6,345 nucleotides of DNA from an uncultured Oscillospiraceae bacterium (lineage in GTDB: Bacteria > Bacillota > Clostridia > Oscillospirales > Acutalibacteraceae), in assembly GCA_902478455.1 (NCBI GenBank), contig CABSLJ010000145.1:1-6345 (forward strand), given 5' to 3'. How positions within the stretch are numbered: the stretch's first letter is position 1; every line of letters starts with the position of its first letter. The translations under genes and the position numbers were made by a program. Shown piece by piece: positions 6,160 to 6,345 of the stretch. The notes below the pieces were generated by a model. It did not search any database, was not told where the DNA came from, and worked only from the letters and a program-made list of their open reading frames with translations.

Positions 6160-6233
6160 TATAATAACCTCACGCCGTAAGCGGCAATCAAAGATTGCCG
6201 ACGGCTGAGAGAACATTGACCAAAGCGGGAAGC
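6160..6233 (+). repeat. Repeat copy 2
   Basis: The full 74 bp is identical to copy 1 except loop AAA instead of AGA. The hairpin spans 6169-6209. The 3' flank ATTGACC (6215-6221) is a perfect complement of GGTCAAT (6277-6283) in the following spacer, and also complements GGTCA (6146-6150) in the preceding one. Confidence 0.95.
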
Positions 6234-6290
6234 AAGGGCTATCCAATAGGTCGCGCAGCAGATTGCACTCCGGAGCGGTCAATAGCTCAC

Positions 6291-6345
6291 TATAATAACC
6301 TCACGCCGTAAGCGGCAATCAAAGATTGCCGACGGCTGAGAGAAC
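6291..6345 (+). repeat. Repeat copy 3, cut by window end
   Basis: The first 55 bp of the element are identical to copy 2 throughout. The hairpin (6300-6340) is complete; the window ends five bases after it, at GAGAAC, before the ATTGACC part. Confidence 0.95.

Larger units (their letters stand above)
6031..6345 (+). repeat. Tandem array of 74-bp structured repeats, ~130-bp period, runs off the window
   Basis: Three copies start at 6031, 6160 and 6291 (steps of 129 and 131 bp). Conserved 74-bp elements alternate with spacers of 55 bp (6105-6159) and 57 bp (6234-6290). The spacers share T-TCCAAT-GG near their left end and GCGGTCA exactly 9 bp before the next TATAAT; between them are 23 nt (6121-6143) and 24 nt (6251-6274) with no evident similarity. 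No credible coding frame crosses the array on either strand. It could be a series of structured RNAs each carrying a variable segment, a mobile palindromic repeat that has been tandemly amplified, or a variable-number repeat. CRISPR is unlikely given the long, structured, off-size units and partly conserved spacers. The sequence ends inside copy 3, so copy number is unknown. Confidence 0.9.

Noticed and set aside
6031..6345. CRISPR array
   Set aside because: The conserved unit is 74 bp with a long bulged hairpin, spacers are 55-57 bp and share internal motifs (TCCAAT, GCGGTCA), and no cas gene is visible. This is outside normal CRISPR geometry.

Overview
The window looks like chromosomal DNA from a Gram-positive Clostridia bacterium, most likely of the Oscillospiraceae/Ruminococcaceae type. 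This is inferred from GC-rich coding regions separated by AT-rich intergenic DNA, strong AGGAGG-like ribosome binding sites, SigA-like promoters, tight hairpin-plus-T terminators, and a surface protein typical of gut Clostridia. The genus cannot be fixed from the sequence alone.

There are four protein genes, all on the + strand: (1) the 3' part of a CpXC zinc-ribbon protein gene, cut by the window edge (to 623); (2) a 348-residue cytoplasmic BNR/sialidase-family protein (854-1900); (3) a 904-residue secreted, surface-anchored adhesin-like protein with leucine-rich repeats, a beta-helix, a Cna-B-like domain, an SSEP stalk and a C-terminal membrane anchor (2288-5002); (4) a 209-residue orotate-phosphoribosyltransferase-like protein with a non-standard PRPP loop (5260-5889). 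A terminator hairpin follows each gene and recognisable or plausible promoters precede genes 2, 3 and 4, so they read as independent single-gene units rather than an operon. No functional link between them is evident.

The right end (about 5941-6345) holds no gene. It contains a tandem array with a period of about 130 bp: a nearly invariant 74-bp element, 55-57-bp spacers that are partly conserved and partly variable, and a diverged first unit. Each 74-bp element can fold into a long hairpin of 17 pairs and begins with a TATAAT box. A complementary pair (GGTCAAT/ATTGACC) brackets either the hairpin or the variable segment. The third copy runs off the window, so the array probably continues. 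This is the least explained part of the window; a structured non-coding RNA array or a mobile palindromic repeat are the leading readings. It does not look like CRISPR.
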